Counted from the first letter of the stretch, positions 44,179-54,548 are shown. The stretch is DNA of 64,000 bases from Hungatella sp. UBA7603 (GCA_002478865.1 DLJZ01000002.1:248001-312000); one strand, 5' to 3'. Made by a program: numbers and translations. The notes: a model not told the origin generated them from the sequence alone.

Positions 44179-45990
44179 TTACTGGTTCTTGATCTGATCT
44201 GCCAGTTCATTTAAGTACATCCAGCGTTCCATCTTTTCTTCCAGAAGCTGTTCTTTCTCTGTCTTTTCATTCATTAAGGTATTTAAACGGGTGAAATCTC
44301 TGGCTGCATCGGACATCTGAACTTCCAACCCTTCCAAAGCCTCTTCCAACGCTCCAATTTCGTCTTCAATGGTATCCCATTCCTTTTGTTCCTTAAAGGA
44401 GAACTTAAGCTTTCGTTCTGATTTGGGCTTTTCCTGTTTCTTTTTCTCGCCGCTATCATCCTTTTTCGAAGTGGTATCCTTTTGCTCCGTTCCCTGTGGA
44501 TTTTTCTTCTCATAGGCAATCTGATAGTCTGTATATCCTCCCTCATACTGAACCACTTTCCCATCCCCTTCAAAGGCTAAGATACGCCTCATCACACGGT
44601 CCAGGAAATAACGGTCATGGGAAACCGCTATGACAATTCCTGAAAAGCTGTCCAGATAATCTTCTAAGATAGTAAGGGTCTGAATATCCAGATCATTGGT
44701 CGGCTCATCCAAAAGTAACACATTGGGGGCTTCCATAAGAATCCTTAACAGATACAGTCTTCGTTTCTCTCCACCAGAAAGCTTTTCAACGGTGGTGTAC
44801 TGAACGCTGGAAGGGAATAAGAACCTCTCTAACATCTGGGATGCGCTGACGCTTCCGTCCTTTGTTTGTACATACTCTGCCACATTTCTGATATAATCGA
44901 TGACCTTTAAGCTGCCATCCATATCTTCACTTTCCTGAGAGAAATACCCCATCTTTACTGTCTGCCCAACTGTAACGGTGCCAGCATCCGCCTCCTGCCA
45001 ACCGGCGATGATTTTCATTAAGGTGGATTTTCCACTTCCGTTTGGCCCGATAATACCGATTCGGTCATTCTTTAAAAAGATATAGGTAAAGTCCTTCATT
45101 AACACCTTATCTCCATAGGCTTTACAGATATGTTCCAGTTCCACGGTGGTTCGACCAAGGCGGCTGGATATGGAATCTAGTTCAACGGTCTGATCAAAGT
45201 CCAGACCTTTTTGATCCCGAAGGGTCTCGAACCGTTCAATATGAGCCTTTTGCTTGGTGGAACGGGCTCTGGCACCCCGCTGCATCCATTCAAGTTCCAC
45301 TTTTAAGATGGACTGGCGTTTTCTCTCAGAAGCAATCGCCATGTCCATACGTTCCGCCTTTAGATTGATATACCCCCCGTAATTAGCCTGATAGTTATAA
45401 AGCGTTCCCTTATCAAGCTCCACAATCCGGTTGGTCACACTGTCGAGAAAATACCGATCATGAGTTACCATTAAAAGTGCGCCCTTAAAACGGCGAAGAT
45501 AATCTTCCAACCAGTCTGCCATACTGCTGTCTAAGTGGTTGGTAGGCTCGTCGAGAACTAAAATATCCGTGGTAGATAACAAGACACTTACTAAAGCAAC
45601 TCGCTTTCTCTGTCCCCCGGAGAGGGTCTCAACCTTAGAATCAAAGTCAGTAAATCCCAACTTAGTAAGCATAATCTTGGCCTGGCTTTCCAGATCCCAA
45701 ACGTGTTCATGCCCTTCATTATCCCGGACAATGCTCTCTATGATGGTATCTCCATCCTGAAACTTGGGGTTCTGAGAGAGAAACCTGATATCCAAGTTCC
45801 TTCCCTTTACCACATTTCCTTCATCTGGCTCCTCAAGCCCGGCAACAATTCGAAGCAGCGTGGATTTACCCGTACCGTTAATGCCGATTAAGCCTATTTT
45901 ATCTCCTTCATTAATGCTGAAGCTGGTATCATCAAACAACAGCCGCTCTGTATACGATTTTGTTAAATGTTCTATAGTCAGTAAATTCAT
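44179..45990 (-). CDS. uup: ABC-F ATPase, Uup type
   Basis: Soluble ribosome-associated ATPase, 603 residues, with two ABC domains. Walker A GINGTGKST and GPNGSGKST and signatures LSGGQRKR and LSGGEKRR are intact. A C-terminal coiled-coil (about 500-603, rich in Lys/Glu) matches the ABC_tran_CTD of Uup, which binds DNA or RNA. It has no membrane part. It starts 27 nt after the exonuclease III gene's end and follows AGGATAAG. Confidence 0.88.
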   Translation of the reverse strand: MNLLTIEHLTKSYTERLLFDDTSFSINEGDKIGLIGINGTGKSTLLRIVAGLEEPDEGNVVKGRNLDIRFLSQNPKFQDGDTIIESIVRDNEGHEHVWDLESQAKIMLTKLGFTDFDSKVETLSGGQRKRVALVSVLLSTTDILVLDEPTNHLDSSMADWLEDYLRRFKGALLMVTHDRYFLDSVTNRIVELDKGTLYNYQANYGGYINLKAERMDMAIASERKRQSILKVELEWMQRGARARSTKQKAHIERFETLRDQKGLDFDQTVELDSISSRLGRTTVELEHICKAYGDKVLMKDFTYIFLKNDRIGIIGPNGSGKSTLMKIIAGWQEADAGTVTVGQTVKMGYFSQESEDMDGSLKVIDYIRNVAEYVQTKDGSVSASQMLERFLFPSSVQYTTVEKLSGGEKRRLYLLRILMEAPNVLLLDEPTNDLDIQTLTILEDYLDSFSGIVIAVSHDRYFLDRVMRRILAFEGDGKVVQYEGGYTDYQIAYEKKNPQGTEQKDTTSKKDDSGEKKKQEKPKSERKLKFSFKEQKEWDTIEDEIGALEEALEGLEVQMSDAARDFTRLNTLMNEKTEKEQLLEEKMERWMYLNELADQIKNQ

Positions 45991-46017
45991 TTCTTATCCT
46001 TTTCTCCTGTCTGTCCT

Positions 46018-46776
46018 TTAGCGGATCACTAACTCCACTGGGCAGTGGTCCGAACCTAAAACCTCTGTATGGATGGCTGCACGTTCAAGCCTGTCCTTTA
46101 AACTTTCTGAAACGCAGAAATAGTCAATACGCCAGCCCGCATTCTTTTGTCTGGCGCTGAAACGATAGGACCACCAGGAATATACCCCTTCTAAATCAGG
46201 GTTAAAATAGCGGTACGTATCAATAAAGCCTGCGCCAATGAGATTGGAGAACTTCTCCCTCTCTTCATCTGAAAATCCAGCATTTTTCCGGTTGGCTTTT
46301 GGGTTCTTTAAATCAATTTCTTTGTGTGCCACATTTAAATCACCACAGAAAATCACGGGCTTATTTTCTTCCAGCTTCTTTAAATAAGATAGAAACGCTT
46401 CCTCCCAAGTCATCCGGTAAGGAAGACGGGCAAGCTCATTCTGGGAATTGGGCGTATAGCAGGTGACTACATAATACTCTTCAAATTCTACGGCAATCAC
46501 TCTGCCTTCTTTGTCGTGTTCCTCTTTCCCAAGTCCATAAGCCACAGAAATTGGCTCCTCTTTTGTGAAGATAGCAGTGCCTGAGTATCCCTTTTTCTCG
46601 GCATAATTCCAGTACTGATGATAGCCAGGTGTTGGAAGATCAATTTGTCCTTCCTGTAGCTTACTTTCCTGGATACAAAATACATCTGCATCCATTTCAT
46701 TAAAATAATCCAAAAATCCCTTCTCCACACAAGCTCGAAGGCCGTTTACATTCCAGGAAATCATTTTTTTCATCAT
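46018..46776 (-). CDS. xth: Exodeoxyribonuclease III (AP endonuclease)
   Basis: 252 residues of the ExoIII/EEP family, cutting at abasic sites in DNA repair. It begins [15 protein letters not shown] with the metal-binding NVNGLRA motif, and has CIQESKLQ (catalytic Glu), FCGDLNVAH and SDHCPVEL (catalytic His). Two adjacent ATGs make the exact start uncertain by one codon. Same strand as uup downstream. Confidence 0.95.
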   Translation of the reverse strand: MMKKMISWNVNGLRACVEKGFLDYFNEMDADVFCIQESKLQEGQIDLPTPGYHQYWNYAEKKGYSGTAIFTKEEPISVAYGLGKEEHDKEGRVIAVEFEEYYVVTCYTPNSQNELARLPYRMTWEEAFLSYLKKLEENKPVIFCGDLNVAHKEIDLKNPKANRKNAGFSDEEREKFSNLIGAGFIDTYRYFNPDLEGVYSWWSYRFSARQKNAGWRIDYFCVSESLKDRLERAAIHTEVLGSDHCPVELVIR

Positions 46777-46830
46777 TTTTCACCTCAAATCAAAGATAGG
46801 ACTAGTATACCATTTTCCATTGGATTCGAA

Positions 46831-46864
46831 AAGGGGGCTGTGCATGAATTGCCACAGCCCCTTT
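46831..46864 (-). terminator. Terminator after argR
   Basis: Stem AAAGGGGCTGTG / CACAGCCCCCTT with a 10-nt loop, followed on the minus strand by TTTT, directly beyond the argR stop. One extra C is unpaired. Confidence 0.75.
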
Positions 46865-46865
46865 C

Positions 46866-47330
46866 TTAACAATTATTTTCACGAAACTGTACTGCCAGTT
46901 GTTGGGTCGTCCCTTCCCTTGTAATAACAAAAATAGTATCATTTCCGGCAATGGTTCCCACAATCTCACTCCAATGCAACTCATCAATGATGGCACAGAC
47001 TGAAGCCGCCATCCCAGGCTCGCAGGTTATTACGATAATATTCCCGGAATACTCTACCCTTTTTACTGCCATAGAAAAAAGGACGAAAAGCCTGTGGGAG
47101 ATCTGATGCTTTGGAACCCTCCGGCTCTTAAGGTAGCCATCTCCGTCTGCTCCCTTTATTAAATTCATTTCACGGATGTCTCTAGATAAAGTCGCCTGAG
47201 TTACTTCAATTCCTTCTAATTCCAAACGCTCTTTCAGCATGGCCTGGGTTGTTATGGAATCGCTCTCTATTAATCGAAGAATCACCTTCTGCCGCCTTTT
47301 TTTCATAGTTTCATATTCAAATTCATTCAT
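46866..47330 (-). CDS. argR: Arginine repressor
   Basis: 154 residues from ATG 47330; AAAAGG lies 8 nt upstream, and the GTG at 47339 is rejected. N-terminal winged helix (VTQATLSRDIREMNLIK) and C-terminal arginine-binding trimer domain with TIAGNDTIFVI are typical of ArgR/AhrC. It probably controls the arginine deiminase and transport genes to its right, where ARG-box-like sites occur. A terminator follows. Confidence 0.95.
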   Translation of the reverse strand: MNEFEYETMKKRRQKVILRLIESDSITTQAMLKERLELEGIEVTQATLSRDIREMNLIKGADGDGYLKSRRVPKHQISHRLFVLFSMAVKRVEYSGNIIVITCEPGMAASVCAIIDELHWSEIVGTIAGNDTIFVITREGTTQQLAVQFRENNC

Positions 47331-47357
47331 GATATCCACCTTTTGGCATGTACCTTC

Positions 47358-47702
47358 CTAAACGACTTCAACCCCAGGTTCTACATCACGATCCGGTATC
47401 ATAAGAGACAAGTCCCCATTTAAGTCCTCTGCTAACATAAGGATCCCTTCTGACTTAAGGCCAGCCATTTTCATGGTCTTTAGATTATCAAGGATTAATA
47501 CTTTTTTCCCAATCACCTCGTCCGTCTTATAATACTCCTTGATGCCGGAAAGAATCTGACGCCTTTTATCTCCCACTTCTACCTGAAAGCACAAAAGCCT
47601 GTGAGAATGATTCACTTCCGTACACGCAACGATTTTCCCTACCTTGAATTTCATTCTGATTAAATTATCGTAGGTAACATATTCATTTTCTTTATATTCC
47701 AT
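47358..47702 (-). CDS. tRNA-binding-domain protein (CsaA/MetRS C-terminal type)
   Basis: 114 residues from ATG 47702 behind AAAAGGAGG; a longer reading frame to 47786 overlaps the AraC gene and is rejected. An OB-fold tRNA-binding domain is visible: FKVGKIVACTEVNHSHRLLCFQVEVG and GIKEYY. It is like the C-terminal part of methionyl-tRNA synthetase or CsaA. It lies 27 nt before argR. The role is unknown beyond a likely RNA-binding fold. Confidence 0.8.
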   Translation of the reverse strand: MEYKENEYVTYDNLIRMKFKVGKIVACTEVNHSHRLLCFQVEVGDKRRQILSGIKEYYKTDEVIGKKVLILDNLKTMKMAGLKSEGILMLAEDLNGDLSLMIPDRDVEPGVEVV

Positions 47703-47724
47703 GATACTGCCTCCTTTTCTTACG

Positions 47725-48969
47725 TTAATTGACAAGCTCTGCCTGGACCATTCGAAATTGATTTGGTAATACATGCCTAAGCTCAATAAAATTCCTGCGG
47801 AATGTCTTTACCGTGCTGTACCCTACCTCAATTGCTATGTCTGTAATGGGCATATCCGAACAAAGCATCAGCTCACAGGCTTTGTTAATTCGAAGTTTGT
47901 TCAAAAAGTCATAAAAATTAGTTTCAACCTGGATCATTAAGTGCCGATTCATATCCTCAATGGAGATACCAAATCGGTCAGCAACGAAAGAAGCCTGGAT
48001 TTCCTCCTGAAAATTTCGGGAAATATATTCCACTAGCTGGTAAGCCAGTTTTCTTTCTTCTATGTTCATAATGTTTAAGACTTTTTGATAGGTCTTCCGG
48101 TAATTGGTGATCTTATTTTCCATTCGGTGGGAAAATACTTTTGAAATATGAGCCGCATCAACATATCCAAGAATAGGCGCCATATCCTCCAGAGTTAAAT
48201 CTGTATACAAAAGATAATTGAGCGTTTTCATAATTCGCATTTCATTCACCAGTTCATGAAACGTCAGCCCAGTCTTTTCGTAGATATACAGCCGAATCGA
48301 AGACCTGCTTAAATAGAACTGCTTTGAAATCTTTTCCAATGTCATTTTTTCACTTAAATGCATATAGATATAGCGCAGAATCAGGATTCTGTTATCACAG
48401 GTTTCCACCTTTTTACAGGACACCTCCTTCCTGGAATCAATGGCACGGCAGAATGCTATGATCAGGGAAGAAATCTGCATAATCACATTCATTTCCTCAT
48501 AGGATTTACGTTCTCGAAAATCCATGACAGATTCGATGCCCACCTCCTCCCTGATTCTGAGGAACAGATATTCTACCTCTTTTTCCATGTCTCCCTGAGG
48601 AAAAGCGTAAGGCGTTTCTTCCAGTTTCTTTAATACCGAAAGATTATCACGAATACTGGAAGAGGATTTCAACGTATCCGCCACCACATCATAATTATAT
48701 TTCACGATTTCAAAGCTTAAAGGTTCCTTAACATCAGTAATCTGGGTGCATTTCCAGGGTAATACAGAGAGCAGTACACCAGCCTTTAATTCATAGGGAA
48801 CCATGTCTACCACAATGCTGCCTTTTCCTTCCTTTACAAAAATAAATCTGGGACTTTTGTGATATATGGGAAAAGTTCCTTCTATGATTGTTTCGTAATC
48901 AAAGGTGCATATTTTCTTAATATCAATCTTTGAGCAGAACTGGGTTTGCAGTTCAATATACTCCTTCAT
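47725..48969 (-). CDS. AraC-family regulator with two DNA-binding domains
   Basis: 414 residues. Residues about 1-110 look like a cupin-type sensor. A first AraC helix-turn-helix pair (MTLEKISKQFYLSRSSIRLYI and MAPILGYVDAAHISKVF) is followed, from about 300, by a second (IQASFVADRFGISIEDMN and ITDIAIEVGYSTVKTFRRNF). Two complete AraC DNA-binding modules in one chain are uncommon. It lies downstream of the arginine deiminase operon on the same strand and may regulate it. Confidence 0.83.
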   Translation of the reverse strand: MKEYIELQTQFCSKIDIKKICTFDYETIIEGTFPIYHKSPRFIFVKEGKGSIVVDMVPYELKAGVLLSVLPWKCTQITDVKEPLSFEIVKYNYDVVADTLKSSSSIRDNLSVLKKLEETPYAFPQGDMEKEVEYLFLRIREEVGIESVMDFRERKSYEEMNVIMQISSLIIAFCRAIDSRKEVSCKKVETCDNRILILRYIYMHLSEKMTLEKISKQFYLSRSSIRLYIYEKTGLTFHELVNEMRIMKTLNYLLYTDLTLEDMAPILGYVDAAHISKVFSHRMENKITNYRKTYQKVLNIMNIEERKLAYQLVEYISRNFQEEIQASFVADRFGISIEDMNRHLMIQVETNFYDFLNKLRINKACELMLCSDMPITDIAIEVGYSTVKTFRRNFIELRHVLPNQFRMVQAELVN

Positions 48970-49075
48970 CTTATCAAATCCTTCCAGATTTTTTGCAGCA
49001 CAGCCGTATAATTTTTCGCATATTCATCGGTTATGCTGTTATATAAATCATTTTATTCACACTTTGTTAAAAGCT

Positions 49076-49109
49076 ATCCCATTTTACTTGAGAGCAAATA
49101 AAATGGGAT
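49076..49109. terminator. Terminator between arcC and the AraC gene
   Basis: 11-bp stem ATCCCATTTTA / TAAAATGGGAT with a 12-nt loop. On the plus strand it is followed by TTTTTATT; on the minus strand, where arcC transcription ends, the tail is weaker. It may act in both directions. Confidence 0.6.
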
Positions 49110-49115
49110 TTTTTA

Positions 49116-50054
49116 TTATTTACGAATGATTCTGGTTCCTGTGTTTCCACTGAGCGCTTCTGAAACTTTTTCCAGCGAGCAGATGACAGAGATTCCATCT
49201 TCTTTATTTTCAATAAACTTCATGGCTGCTTTTACCTTTGGAAGCATGCTGCCGGCGGCAAAATGACCTTCCTTTACATATTGCTCTGCTTCCTTTAACG
49301 TGATCTGGTCTAGATCTTTCTGATCAGGCTTTCCAAAATGAAGGGATACCCGGTCCACGGCGGTCAGAATTACAAATGCATCTGCATCTACCAGTTCTGC
49401 TATTTTTTCTGCTGCCAGATCTTTATCAACCACCGCTGCTACTCCATGGTAAGACCCGTCTGCTTCCTTCACCACAGGAATCCCACCGCCTCCTCCGGCA
49501 ATGACCACATGATTGGCATTAATTAAAGTGTTTAAGGAGATTCGCTCATAGATACTCACCGGCTGGGGTGACGGAACTACCCTTCGGTAACCCCGTCCGG
49601 AATCCTCCACATATTTCTGGCCCGTCTCTGCCATGAGACGGTTTGCTTCCTCTTCATTATAATATCCGCCAATGGGCTTGGTTGGATTCTTAAATGCCGG
49701 ATCCTGGGGATCAACGATTACCTGTGTCAGCATGGTAATGACCACCGTATCGTTAATGCTGTTCTTTACCAGTGCCTGATCAATCGCCTGCTGCAAATGG
49801 TATCCTATGTATCCCTGACTCATAGCTGTACATTCCGGAAGGTGCATCTCAGGCACCAGCCCTGCTTCATGCCCTTTCTCAAAGGCCAGATTGATCATCC
49901 CCACCTGAGGACCGTTCCCATGACAGACAATCACTTCATATCCTTCTTTTACAATATCTACAACTGCCTCCGCTGTGATCCTTACACGTTCCAGCTGCTC
50001 CTCTGATGTATTCCCCAGCGCATTTCCGCCGAGTGCAATTACGATTCGTTTCAC
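49116..50054 (-). CDS. arcC: Carbamate kinase
   Basis: 312 residues from a GTG at 50054, which sits a normal distance after AGGAAGG. Final step of the arginine deiminase pathway: carbamoyl phosphate + ADP to ATP + carbamate. The amino-acid-kinase fold shows KRIVIALGGNALG, VCHGNGPQVG and IAGGGGGIPV. It follows arcB with the start 14 nt beyond its stop, in the order arcA-arcB-arcC. A longer TTG reading frame (to 50075) is rejected. Confidence 0.95.
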   Translation of the reverse strand: MKRIVIALGGNALGNTSEEQLERVRITAEAVVDIVKEGYEVIVCHGNGPQVGMINLAFEKGHEAGLVPEMHLPECTAMSQGYIGYHLQQAIDQALVKNSINDTVVITMLTQVIVDPQDPAFKNPTKPIGGYYNEEEANRLMAETGQKYVEDSGRGYRRVVPSPQPVSIYERISLNTLINANHVVIAGGGGGIPVVKEADGSYHGVAAVVDKDLAAEKIAELVDADAFVILTAVDRVSLHFGKPDQKDLDQITLKEAEQYVKEGHFAAGSMLPKVKAAMKFIENKEDGISVICSLEKVSEALSGNTGTRIIRK

Positions 50055-50068
50055 CCTGACCCACCTTC

Positions 50069-51061
50069 CTAACAAAGTGTTGCATACATCACTGCTTTAA
50101 TCGTATGCATACGGTTTTCTGCTTCATCAAAAACCTTGGAATATTTCGCTTCAAAGACTTCATCCGTCACTTCCATCTCTGAGAGTCCAAATTTCTGGTA
50201 GATATCTTCCCCGATGGCTGTGCTTCTGTCATGAAAGGAAGGAAGACAATGCATGAAGATTGCCTGATCTCCTGCATTCGCCATTACTTTTTCATTGACC
50301 TGATAAGGGCTTAGTAATTTAATACGGGTCTCCCATACCTCATCCGGCTCTCCCATGGATACCCAGATATCCGTATAGACCACATCTGCCCCTCTGGTTC
50401 CTTCTTCCACATCTTCGGTCAATGTAATGGTACACTGGTTTTCTGCTGCGATTTCCCTGCATACAGCAACTAAATCTTCTGCCGGCCATAAATCCTTTGG
50501 GGCACAGGCGGTAAAGTTAAGCCCCATCTTGGCACATGCCACCATTAAAGAATTTCCCATATTGTTTCTGGCATCTCCCATAAAGGTGAAGTTGATTGTC
50601 TTTAGGTAGCCAAAATGTTCTTCTATGGTCAGAAGATCTGCAAGCATTTGCGTGGGATGGAACTGATCTGTTAACCCGTTCCACACCGGCACTCCTGCAT
50701 AATCAGATAGTTTCGTAACCAGCTCCTGACTAAAACCCCGGTATTCAATTCCATCATACATTCTTCCAAGAACTCTTGCCGTATCCTCAATGCTTTCCTT
50801 TTTTCCCATCTGAGAGCTTCCTGGATCAAGGTAGGTGACTCCCATCCCCAGATCATTGCCCGCTACTTCAAAAGAACATCTGGTTCTAGTAGAAGTCTTT
50901 TCAAATAATAAAACGATATTTTTTCCCTCAAGATATTTATGAGGTGTATTGGTTCTCTTTAGGTTCTTGAAGTTTTTGGAAAGATCAATGAAGTAACGGA
51001 TCTCCTCCGATGTAAAATCTAATAATTTTAAAAAACTGCGACCTCTCAAATTAACTGGCAT
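50069..51061 (-). CDS. arcB: Ornithine carbamoyltransferase (catabolic)
   Basis: 330 residues; splits citrulline with phosphate to ornithine and carbamoyl phosphate. STRTR (carbamoyl phosphate site), FHPTQ and HCLPS (catalytic Cys) are all intact. The catabolic role is inferred from its place between arcA and arcC. It starts behind AAGGAG, 20 nt after the arcA stop. Confidence 0.95.
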   Translation of the reverse strand: MPVNLRGRSFLKLLDFTSEEIRYFIDLSKNFKNLKRTNTPHKYLEGKNIVLLFEKTSTRTRCSFEVAGNDLGMGVTYLDPGSSQMGKKESIEDTARVLGRMYDGIEYRGFSQELVTKLSDYAGVPVWNGLTDQFHPTQMLADLLTIEEHFGYLKTINFTFMGDARNNMGNSLMVACAKMGLNFTACAPKDLWPAEDLVAVCREIAAENQCTITLTEDVEEGTRGADVVYTDIWVSMGEPDEVWETRIKLLSPYQVNEKVMANAGDQAIFMHCLPSFHDRSTAIGEDIYQKFGLSEMEVTDEVFEAKYSKVFDEAENRMHTIKAVMYATLC

Positions 51062-51080
51062 CTTATTTATCTCCTTCTTT

Positions 51081-52319
51081 TTAGTAATTTACAGGTTCCC
51101 GGTCCAAAGGCATACTCATGCAGCGAGGACCCCCTCTGCCTCTGGAAAGTTCCGCACTTGGAATTTCAAGTACGTTTAAACCCCGTTGTTTTAATAGCTC
51201 ATTGGTTTTTCTGTTACGCTCATATGTAACAATGGTTCCCGGTGAAATGCACAATGTATTAGAACCGTCGTTCCACTGCTCTCTTTCGGCCGCAATCATA
51301 TCTTCACCACCGCACTTAATAAGCTCTACCTTTTCAATTCCAAGACTGTGTTCTAGAATGGTCTCAAGGTCCGAACTTAATACGTCCACATTAATTTCAC
51401 CTTTTTTGCTTCCTTTTACGATCCGGTATACACGAAGCGGTCCAAGAATCCCAGGATGAACGGTGAATTTGTCATAATCAATCTGAGTAAATACCGTATC
51501 CAGATGCATAAATGCACGTCTGTTTGGGATATCAAATCCAAGAATGGTCTCAATGGTACTGTTTTCATTATCAAAAATATTCTTTGACAGCATCTCAAGA
51601 GCATCTGCTTCCGTTCTCTGGGAAATTCCCACTGCCAGCACCTTATCATTAATATTTAAGATATCTCCGCCCTCAATGTGGAACGCATTGTAACGATCGT
51701 AATACTTCTCAACCCTATCCTTAAAATCCGGATGATATTTAAAAATGTACTCCCCGTAAATGGTTTCCCTGTTTCTTGTTACAGAATACATGTGGTTCAA
51801 GCTGACTCCTTCTCCGATGCATGCAAAAGGATCACGAGTAAAATAAAGGTTAGGCATAGGATCGATTACCAGCTTAGAGGGATCACTCATAATGTCAACC
51901 AGGGAATCGTTCTTATTATAATTCAGTTCCTTTAATACAATTCCTTCCATAGATTTCAGAACAAGTGCTTTGCTGTCAGCTTGATACTGCATCATATAAT
52001 CATAAATTTTCTTTCTATATAATCCGGTACTGATTCCAGCCTCATTAATCCACTGCTTTATGAATTCCTCCTTAATCTCTTGACTTAAGTCCAACACCTC
52101 TGCCATAACATCTTCCAGATACAATACCTCAACGCCATGATTTCTTAATATTTCAGCAAATGCATCATGTTCCTGCTGGGCTGCCTCTAAATAAGGAATG
52201 TCATCAAAGAGAAGCCTCTCTAACGTGTCTGGAGTCAGATTTAACAATTCCTTTCCGGGTCTGTGAAGCAAGACTCTTTTTAATTGGCCAATTTCACTTT
52301 TTACATTAATACCCTGCAT
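51081..52319 (-). CDS. arcA: Arginine deiminase
   Basis: 412 residues from ATG 52319, spaced 9 nt from AAGGAGG (52329-52335); an upstream in-frame TTG is too close to that site. Converts arginine to citrulline and ammonia. FTRDPF, HLDTVF (with the catalytic His nearby) and the nucleophile Cys in GGPRCMSMP at the C-terminus are present. First gene of the arcABC operon, giving ATP and acid resistance. Confidence 0.96.
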   Translation of the reverse strand: MQGINVKSEIGQLKRVLLHRPGKELLNLTPDTLERLLFDDIPYLEAAQQEHDAFAEILRNHGVEVLYLEDVMAEVLDLSQEIKEEFIKQWINEAGISTGLYRKKIYDYMMQYQADSKALVLKSMEGIVLKELNYNKNDSLVDIMSDPSKLVIDPMPNLYFTRDPFACIGEGVSLNHMYSVTRNRETIYGEYIFKYHPDFKDRVEKYYDRYNAFHIEGGDILNINDKVLAVGISQRTEADALEMLSKNIFDNENSTIETILGFDIPNRRAFMHLDTVFTQIDYDKFTVHPGILGPLRVYRIVKGSKKGEINVDVLSSDLETILEHSLGIEKVELIKCGGEDMIAAEREQWNDGSNTLCISPGTIVTYERNRKTNELLKQRGLNVLEIPSAELSRGRGGPRCMSMPLDREPVNY

Positions 52320-52437
52320 AATCAAAATCCTCCTTGTGTGTTTTTCATTGGCATATGTCTGAGGTTACACATCTAAGCGCTCGCGACTCACAAAGATTAC
52401 CACCAAAAAAGAGAGTTTGGAATAAACTTTATGAACT

Positions 52438-52467
52438 ATTTTTATGCATAGTTTACAATTTGCACAA
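52438..52467 (-). promoter_or_regulatory. arcA promoter with ARG-box-like site
   Basis: On the minus strand TTGTGC (52462-52467), 17-nt spacer and TAAAAA (52439-52444). ATGCATAAAAAT over the -10 box is close to the B. subtilis ARG-box core (ATGAATAAAAAT), which suggests direct ArgR control. An AACTAT/ATAGTT dyad (52434-52453) overlaps it. Confidence 0.5.
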
Positions 52468-52505
52468 AACCTTTCCCAAACTTTATACATCTTGCCTAAA
52501 ACTTC

Positions 52506-52534
52506 TTGACAGTAAATTTACAATTTGTTATGCT
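52506..52534 (+). promoter_or_regulatory. Promoter of the plus-strand membrane LuxR regulator
   Basis: TTGACA (52506-52511), 17-nt spacer and TATGCT (52529-52534), about 40 nt before the start chosen for the gene. It is divergent from the arcA promoter, 39 bp away. Confidence 0.6.
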
Positions 52535-52572
52535 AAAAATTAATTCCAATGATGAAAAGGTGGCATAAAAAA

Positions 52573-53580
52573 ATGCTCTACTTCTATGATAATATACTTG
52601 TAATTTTATTTTCAGGCGTCTGCCTTCTGGCATTCTGCAGCTGCTTACGCAAACGGAATAAAACCTCTGCCTATATCGCGGGGCTGTTTTTCTGCCTGTT
52701 ACTCAACCAGCTGTCTACATCCATGGTCGAATTCCTGCCTGAATTCGCCCGTATTTATGATGCTCTTTATGAGACCATGCCCATATTCAATACCATCAAT
52801 GCCATCTCTATCGCCGTCGGTCTGCTGAGCCTCTCCTATGAGTGCGTACCGGATAGACCAATCCCATCATACGAATACTTCATCCTGGTTGGATTCGGCC
52901 TGCTCTTACTCTTGGTACCCACCTTAACGAACACTCTCTTCCACCTATTTTTATACAGCTCTGCCCTTCTTTTCTACCTGCTTTACAGAGGAATCTGGTT
53001 CTGTTTCCTGATTCATCAAAAGATTCCCAAATCTCTCCATGCACATAATCCTAGCATGATCCATATACTTTCCTTTATTGCCCCTTTGCTTCTTCTGCTG
53101 GGACTGGCGGAGAACTATGTTAACATATTTGATCTATGTTCCCATAGAGGCATTTACTCCTACCGGATTTTTTCATTTGATTTCCTGTTCGGCCTGATTT
53201 CTATATTTTGTATCCGTGCTTATGCACAAAAAGAAACAGCCCCGCAAACATGCGAGGCTCAAATTCCATCCTTATCATCTATCATAACAGAATCTGTGCC
53301 CAGCATTTCCCGGGGCACAGAGATCGGTATCTTTCATACCTTTTGCAGCGCCTATTCTCTTACTCTGAGAGAACAGACCATCCTTGCAGAGCTACTGCAT
53401 CACGCAACTTATCAGCAGATTAGTGATAAGCTGCTCATTTCTTCCTTTACCGTAAAGTCACATGTACATCATATCTGCCAAAAAACAGGAGTGATATCCA
53501 GACAGAACTTATGCGAATTTTATGAAAGCTACAAAAATTCCCTGCGGGATGATAATCTTCATTCTCTTCCTTTTTCATAA
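52573..53580 (+). CDS. Membrane-bound LuxR-type regulator 1
   Basis: 335 residues from ATG 52573, behind AAAAGGTGG; the ATG at 52549 has no ribosome site. The N-terminal 210 residues form about six or seven hydrophobic helices, followed by a linker and a LuxR-type helix-turn-helix (LTLREQTILAELL ... YQQISDKLLISSFTVKSHVHHI). It is a one-component membrane sensor with a DNA-binding tail. It is divergent from arcA and its 3' end overlaps that of a second regulator of the same design by 22 nt. The signal is unknown. Confidence 0.82.
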   Translation: MLYFYDNILVILFSGVCLLAFCSCLRKRNKTSAYIAGLFFCLLLNQLSTSMVEFLPEFARIYDALYETMPIFNTINAISIAVGLLSLSYECVPDRPIPSYEYFILVGFGLLLLLVPTLTNTLFHLFLYSSALLFYLLYRGIWFCFLIHQKIPKSLHAHNPSMIHILSFIAPLLLLLGLAENYVNIFDLCSHRGIYSYRIFSFDFLFGLISIFCIRAYAQKETAPQTCEAQIPSLSSIITESVPSISRGTEIGIFHTFCSAYSLTLREQTILAELLHHATYQQISDKLLISSFTVKSHVHHICQKTGVISRQNLCEFYESYKNSLRDDNLHSLPFS

Positions 53581-54548
53581 AAATTGCGATATTTTAAAAT
53601 CAACTGGGACCGATTCTTTGAATCTGTCTTATCATAAATACCGTGGGCATGGAATTTCACCGTTCCGACAGACAATCCTAATTCATTTCCCATTTCCTGA
53701 TAGGTCTTGTCTTTTAATAGTAAATAAAGCACATCCCGCTGGCGATTACTCAACGCAAATTTGGTGACAAACAAATCCTCCAAAACTGCAACCGCTGCTG
53801 CCTCCTGTCCCGTTTCTTTCAAATGCTTCTCTTCTATTAAAGGCTGCTCCTCTTTCATGGAAGTCAGTTTGGCAAATCCACCTTTAATTACTTTCACTGC
53901 CAATATCACAAAGAAAAGATCTTCGCTTACGTTGTGCTCCATAAACACCTTCAGATGAAGGGTATTGACCACATACTGAAAATGAAAAATAACCAGACTG
54001 TCCTCAATCAGAATCATTCCTGCAAAAACACCAGCAAGGATAAAAGTCGGCAAGTATTGCTTCATACGCATCCGATATTCCGGTTCCCTGCTTATAGCGC
54101 AGGTTAAAAAAAAGTATGCCGAAAAACCTGCCAGGTAAATCTGCCGGATGGTATAGAATATCCAATGCTGTCTTACCGATGCATTCAAATCTCCAACATA
54201 AACCGTAACACAGATGAGCGGTAAAAGCACCACTGCGTGAAACACCCCGAACTTCTTCTCCAGTACATCCGCAGTTAAGAATAAATACAACGTACTTATT
54301 ATGACTCCACAAATCATCTTAACTCCCAAATAGGTCAGAACATTATAAGTCCCCTGGAAAAAAGGGATTCTAACCAGAAATTCCGACATGAAAATAATTA
54401 TGGCGTTCACGCAGTAAAAATACATCAGTATGCCCATTCCCAACTGACGAACATGCTTTGTTTTACAGTATACCGTTACATTTATCGTACATGCACAGAC
54501 AAATACCATAATCAGTACGATATCAAAAATAAATATAATCGTTCTCAT
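53559..54548 (-). CDS. Membrane-bound LuxR-type regulator 2
   Basis: 329 residues, about six or seven N-terminal membrane helices and a C-terminal LuxR helix-turn-helix (LSNRQRDVLYLLL ... YQEMGNELGLSVGTVKFHAHGIYDK). Same plan as the neighbour at 52573, with low overall identity. The ends of the two genes overlap by 22 nt, tail to tail. It lies just upstream of the ArcD-like antiporter gene's end, on the same strand, and may control arginine catabolism or transport. Confidence 0.82.
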   Translation of the reverse strand: MRTIIFIFDIVLIMVFVCACTINVTVYCKTKHVRQLGMGILMYFYCVNAIIIFMSEFLVRIPFFQGTYNVLTYLGVKMICGVIISTLYLFLTADVLEKKFGVFHAVVLLPLICVTVYVGDLNASVRQHWIFYTIRQIYLAGFSAYFFLTCAISREPEYRMRMKQYLPTFILAGVFAGMILIEDSLVIFHFQYVVNTLHLKVFMEHNVSEDLFFVILAVKVIKGGFAKLTSMKEEQPLIEEKHLKETGQEAAAVAVLEDLFVTKFALSNRQRDVLYLLLKDKTYQEMGNELGLSVGTVKFHAHGIYDKTDSKNRSQLILKYRNFYEKGRE

